Of a DNA stretch of 64,000 nucleotides, positions 60,401 through 64,000 are shown in pieces. A program made the position numbers and the translations under genes. The notes under the pieces were generated by a model. It was not told the DNA's origin, searched no databases, and saw only the letters and a list, made by a program, of their open reading frames with translations. Each line of letters begins with the position of its first letter. Position 1 is the stretch's first letter. Origin of the DNA: Progne subis subis (taxonomy: Eukaryota; Chordata; Aves; Passeriformes; Hirundinidae); contig JAKJHU010000187.1 in assembly GCA_022316685.1 (NCBI GenBank), positions 434,001 to 498,000 on the forward strand, read 5' to 3'.

Positions 60401-60479
60401 AATGAAGCTCTATATGTCTAATTTAATAAGCAACAAAGTTGAATTTAGCAGCCATGCAATTTTATTTAAGTAGCATTTT

Positions 60480-61233
60480 ATAATCTATCATGTGCAAAAA
60501 AAATTGGCATTGATTTATTAAAGATAAGTACTTTTTGGACAAAGCATAAGCAAAACCGACGGGGTATGGAGGGGGGTTTCTCACCCCACCTCACGTGCAA
60601 AACAAAGTAATCCAACTTAAACTCATATACTGTGTGCTAATACATATTCATTAATATTTCTCGTAAATCTCCTATTTTTAATTTGTAAAATCTCCGTCAC
60701 TATACTACATAGTGCATGTTCCACTTGTTGTTAGGGGGTCTTCTTGGGTTTTTGGTGGTCTTCTTCAGATGAAGGCTCATCATCGTCCTCTTGTCCTATG
60801 AATAACCTTACTGGTTGCGCGTGCACTCTGAGTTTTGTGATATACATAACTAAGCATTATGTTCCAAAAAGTAATTATTTCATGGATCAAACCACCACCC
60901 AAACTCCCCACCTTGGAATAGTCCCAACACTGTCCATCTCAAGGCCAGTTCTATCCTAAGACATCCTGTATCCCATAACATCTGCAAGGGGCCCATCTCC
61001 GGACCTTGGAGTAGTCCCAGCTTTGGCCAATCCAGCTTTGAAACTCTTGCTTATCTCAAACTGCATCCTGTATCTTATTTTTCTCATGTAGCATCTGCCA
61101 AGGGGCCCATCTGCTTTGTAACACTACCACATCTACTTTTTCCTTTACTACTTTATAACAACGATTTTCTAAAATACTATTTCTAAAATATTAATATAGT
61201 TACAATTAGCATGAATCATTTTCATTTGTTACA
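60480..61233 (-). repeat. 3' LTR of a second gamma-like ERV (outer end approximate)
   Basis: It starts TGTAACAAATG at 61233 in minus-strand sense, right after a polypurine tract (61234-61255). An AATAAA signal lies near 60512-60517. The far end, between about 60400 and 60500, is not certain. Confidence 0.65.
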
Positions 61234-61256
61234 ATTTCCCCCATTTCTCTTTTAAT

Positions 61257-63521
61257 CATATTGATTCATGCTTTTTAATTAAAACTGAATCTCGATTTCT
61301 TCTATATTCCCAATAATCCAGGTTTTCACGCTCTCTCATTTCAGCCTCTAAATTTTCTAACATCTCCCGTGCTGCATCAAGCTTTTCTCATTCCTTCTCA
61401 AATTTGCTTGACATCTCTTGTGCTATATGTGCTCTTTATATTCAGTCAACATCTCTTCAGGTTCTTTCTTTTGAGTGTGAGTAGGTCTAGCTTTTAATAT
61501 CATCAAAGAATTTGGTTTCCCTTTGCTGCCAATTCTGGATCAATGGGCATTGCTGTAATTTGCATTCCTTGTATCACTGGGTGGATTAGTCTAAGAAGAC
61601 ATGGAATCATGCATGGTAAGCATAACAATCCTAATCCAGAACATAACAGCATAAATCCCAATTCTTCCACCCGGCTCCTCCAAAGAGGTTATCCCACCAA
61701 TCCGTTTTTAGAATAGAATTCCCCTTTTGAACAGGTACGTGTGCCACCCTTTTAATTCTTCAGCAAGTGTTGTGATGGCTTCCCCATGATCATCTCTCTC
61801 CACACAGCACTCAGATTCCTTAAATCTTCCTCAAACTCCCCCTTCCTCAGCCAACAGATAATCTAGGGCAATTCTGGTTTGATATACAAATGCTCACATT
61901 TGTGAATGCTGCTTGGCCAGTAACTTTAGGGCATCAGAAGTATGGTTTGATACAACCTCCACTCCTGCCTGGAGTCTTATCAATAGATTCAATAGATAAA
62001 TTGGGGTCCTATATCCCCAAGATCCATCCTCAGCCCAAGTTGCTGGGTCATAATACGCTATGATTCTTTCTGCAGGCCATTTGTCTTCCCCCTCATTCCT
62101 GGTTTCCCCCTGCCTTTGGGAAGTTGAGGTTTAAATCTCTTCTATTCCTTTCTAGAGTCTCATCAAGTGGTGTTCCAAGCATATTGCTCCTAGACCTTGG
62201 TATGACAAAGAAGGAGGGTCGCCTAACTCCTAAGGTACAGGTTCCCTCCCACTTTCGAGGTAATTCACTCTATGCTCATTGCCCACAAATCCAATATATT
62301 CCATCAGGGGCTTTCCATTTACTGTCTGTTTTCTTGTTGTTCCCAATAGGATTTTAGGTCTTTTTTGGATTGGTAGGGGTTAGCTCCAGGACTTTTATGC
62401 CAGCACAAACAGTTTGATTATTCCACTCACATTAATTTCCTTTGTTATTCCCCAATACCCAGTGAAAGTTTTTGGTCACCGGGTCTTCTTTTATTATCCA
62501 AATTAACTACTAAAGTAGATATACAAGGAGTATATCTACTACTTCATTATATTTCCTTCCTTCTCAAGTCATACAGACTGTTCCAATTACTTGATGACTC
62601 ATAATCCATCCTTCAGGTATTTTAATGTTTGGAAATTTGAGTATGATTCCATTTTAAAAATTGTTCTGGAGCTAGACTCTCACCTCTCCACAGCCATCTT
62701 TCGGCCATTCCCACAGATCCAGCACTTGGATAACCCTAATTCTGTAGCAATTTCTTGCATCAAATCTACAAAAAGATTCTTAGCTGAGGTTGTCAAATCC
62801 CAGTCACTACACTGCTGTTTAATTGTTCATACAGCTTATCCAGTTCCTTTCATTCTTTCCCTATGGCTTTTTTTACATCTTTCGTTTGTTTTTTTTGTTT
62901 TTCTTCTTTTTTTCCTTAGTGCTATACCTCCTATACCTATACTTCAATCATTCCCATTCTCATCTTTCTCAAAACAACAACAAAAAAGTCATATTGAGGA
63001 CAGATTTGATCGCTAATGGATATGGAGCTTGTCCATTAAATCCTAATTTTTCCCTACCCAATCCATTTTTCTATTTTTAACACAAACATCTATAAAATTG
63101 CTTGATCGTAGCAGGCAGCACTAACATGTGGATGTGCCATGAACACAAATTCCATCTTGTCCTTGACCCACATGGAGTGATGGCATTTATTACAGGGATC
63201 AGCATTATTGGGACTTTGTTTTTGCATAGATTGTTCTCTCATTGCACTCTTGTGCTGCTTGTTTTATTATTGTTTGTTCCTGCATGCTCATTCCCTTCTC
63301 TCATGGACTCTGTCCAGAGTGGCTCCATAGTTTTGGCCAGTTGCCAAGGGCATCACGACAAACACAGTGAAAATAATCCTCAGGAATTTCAACTTTCTAC
63401 TGTCCTCAAGGCCCTTTGGGTTGCAGCCAAGGGCCAAGATGTCAGCATTCTTGGGAGGAAAGTTTATATCCTGGGATCTAGTCACTGGTGCCTTTGGTCT
63501 CACTGGTACCCTTGGCCTCAT
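61257..63521 (-). pseudogene. env: Gamma-type envelope gene, degraded
   Basis: Minus-strand fragments in order are a long leader and signal peptide (FLRIIFTVFVVMPLATG near 63350), surface-subunit pieces including GIYWICG and RRPSFFVIP (about 62200-62330), then an immunosuppressive-like QTRIALDYLLAEE (about 61860-61895) and the CC pair (about 61803-61808). A stop codon stands near where the first Cys of the CX6CC motif is expected. Many stops and shifts make it a pseudogene. Confidence 0.8.
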
Positions 63522-64000
63522 GTTTGTTTCAAGGATGGCACAGATTACTCACAGTTCTCACAGCACTGCCCTCTCCCTCTCTCTCTCTGCGTTAGTCATC
63601 TACTTCTTCTTTTAGTCTAAACCACCAAAGCTCCGGAGATGTGCCAACCACAATAAGATTTGCTTTTTCACTACTTCAGTTAACAACCTGGTTTGTTGGT
63701 TGCTTTTTGCTCTGATGTCGGGGATAATTATTAAGTCTTCATCTCCACCAATAGGCACATTCACAATGCCAGTTCATGTAAGAAATGTGTCTATAGCGTG
63801 GCACACAAATTCCTACTCCACAGACTGTTAGTGATGATATATATTATGAATCGTTTGCTCTCTTCCTGCTCAAAAACTAATAGAGTAAAACTCATTGGTC
63901 TAAATTTTCTGTTAATCAAACTGCTGCATAAAAAGGTTCCATCTTCATATCTCAAAGGTGTTCCAAAAAAATCACTGAAAAATCTTTTTAAAGTTAACTG
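63522..64000 (-). other. Possible end of pol of the second gamma-like ERV
   Basis: Upstream of env in provirus sense, so pol should lie here and beyond the window. The 480 bases visible are too decayed for a domain call. Confidence 0.35.

Overview
The window is vertebrate nuclear DNA, almost certainly from a bird and probably a passerine. It has spliced genes, CR1 LINE fragments on both strands, a tRNA-derived SINE with a CR1-like tail of the type known from songbirds, and several endogenous retroviruses (ERVs). There is no bacterial-style gene organisation. The single clearly recognisable host gene is CSNK1D (casein kinase I delta), on the minus strand.

Region 1 (1-22000): CSNK1D. All nine coding exons can be placed from the start codon at 21260 to the distal stop at 1515. 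Exon lengths and phases join exactly into a 415-residue kinase. A second, alternative last exon at 3423-3455 would give a 409-residue isoform. Intron 2 uses a GC rather than a GT donor. The promoter is a CpG island (about 21200-21830), which also carries a possible divergent first exon. The introns hold a CR1 LINE (6060-7600, antisense to the gene) and a shorter CR1 tail (8264-8690).

Region 2 (22000-37390): gene-poor DNA made of repeats. It contains an LTR-like segment (24160-24770), a GC-rich island with an internal duplication (25350-25850), one copy of a dispersed duplicated segment (26143-27250), and two direct repeats of 1.3-1.4 kb (28907-30225 and 31723-33150) flanking a GC-rich minisatellite. 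GC-rich, possibly transcribed patches lie near 33100-33300 and 34500-34800. I recognise no protein gene here.

Region 3 (37393-43530): a minus-strand provirus bounded by two 371-bp LTRs and a perfect 6-bp target duplication. gag is frameshifted, the dUTPase-protease frame is open, pol is cut down to the reverse transcriptase, and env is fully open (432 codons). The primer-binding site resembles tRNA-Trp and the transmembrane subunit is of the alpharetrovirus/gammaretrovirus type, whereas the dUTPase-protease fusion is betaretrovirus-like. The element is therefore a mosaic.

Region 4 (43537-64000): more retroviral layers. A plus-strand ERV, probably class III/ERVL-like (47163-54230), has 0.87-0.89 kb LTRs, an in-frame gag-RT fusion ORF and a broken env. 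It abuts a minus-strand gammaretrovirus-like element (54231-58284: tRNA-Pro primer site, LTR, broken gag), which is cut inside its protease exactly at the ERVL-like LTR end. Past a SINE, minisatellites and a GGGAT-type microsatellite, a second minus-strand gamma-like provirus enters the window from the right (LTR and env at about 60480-63521). Its gag and pol would lie beyond base 64000.
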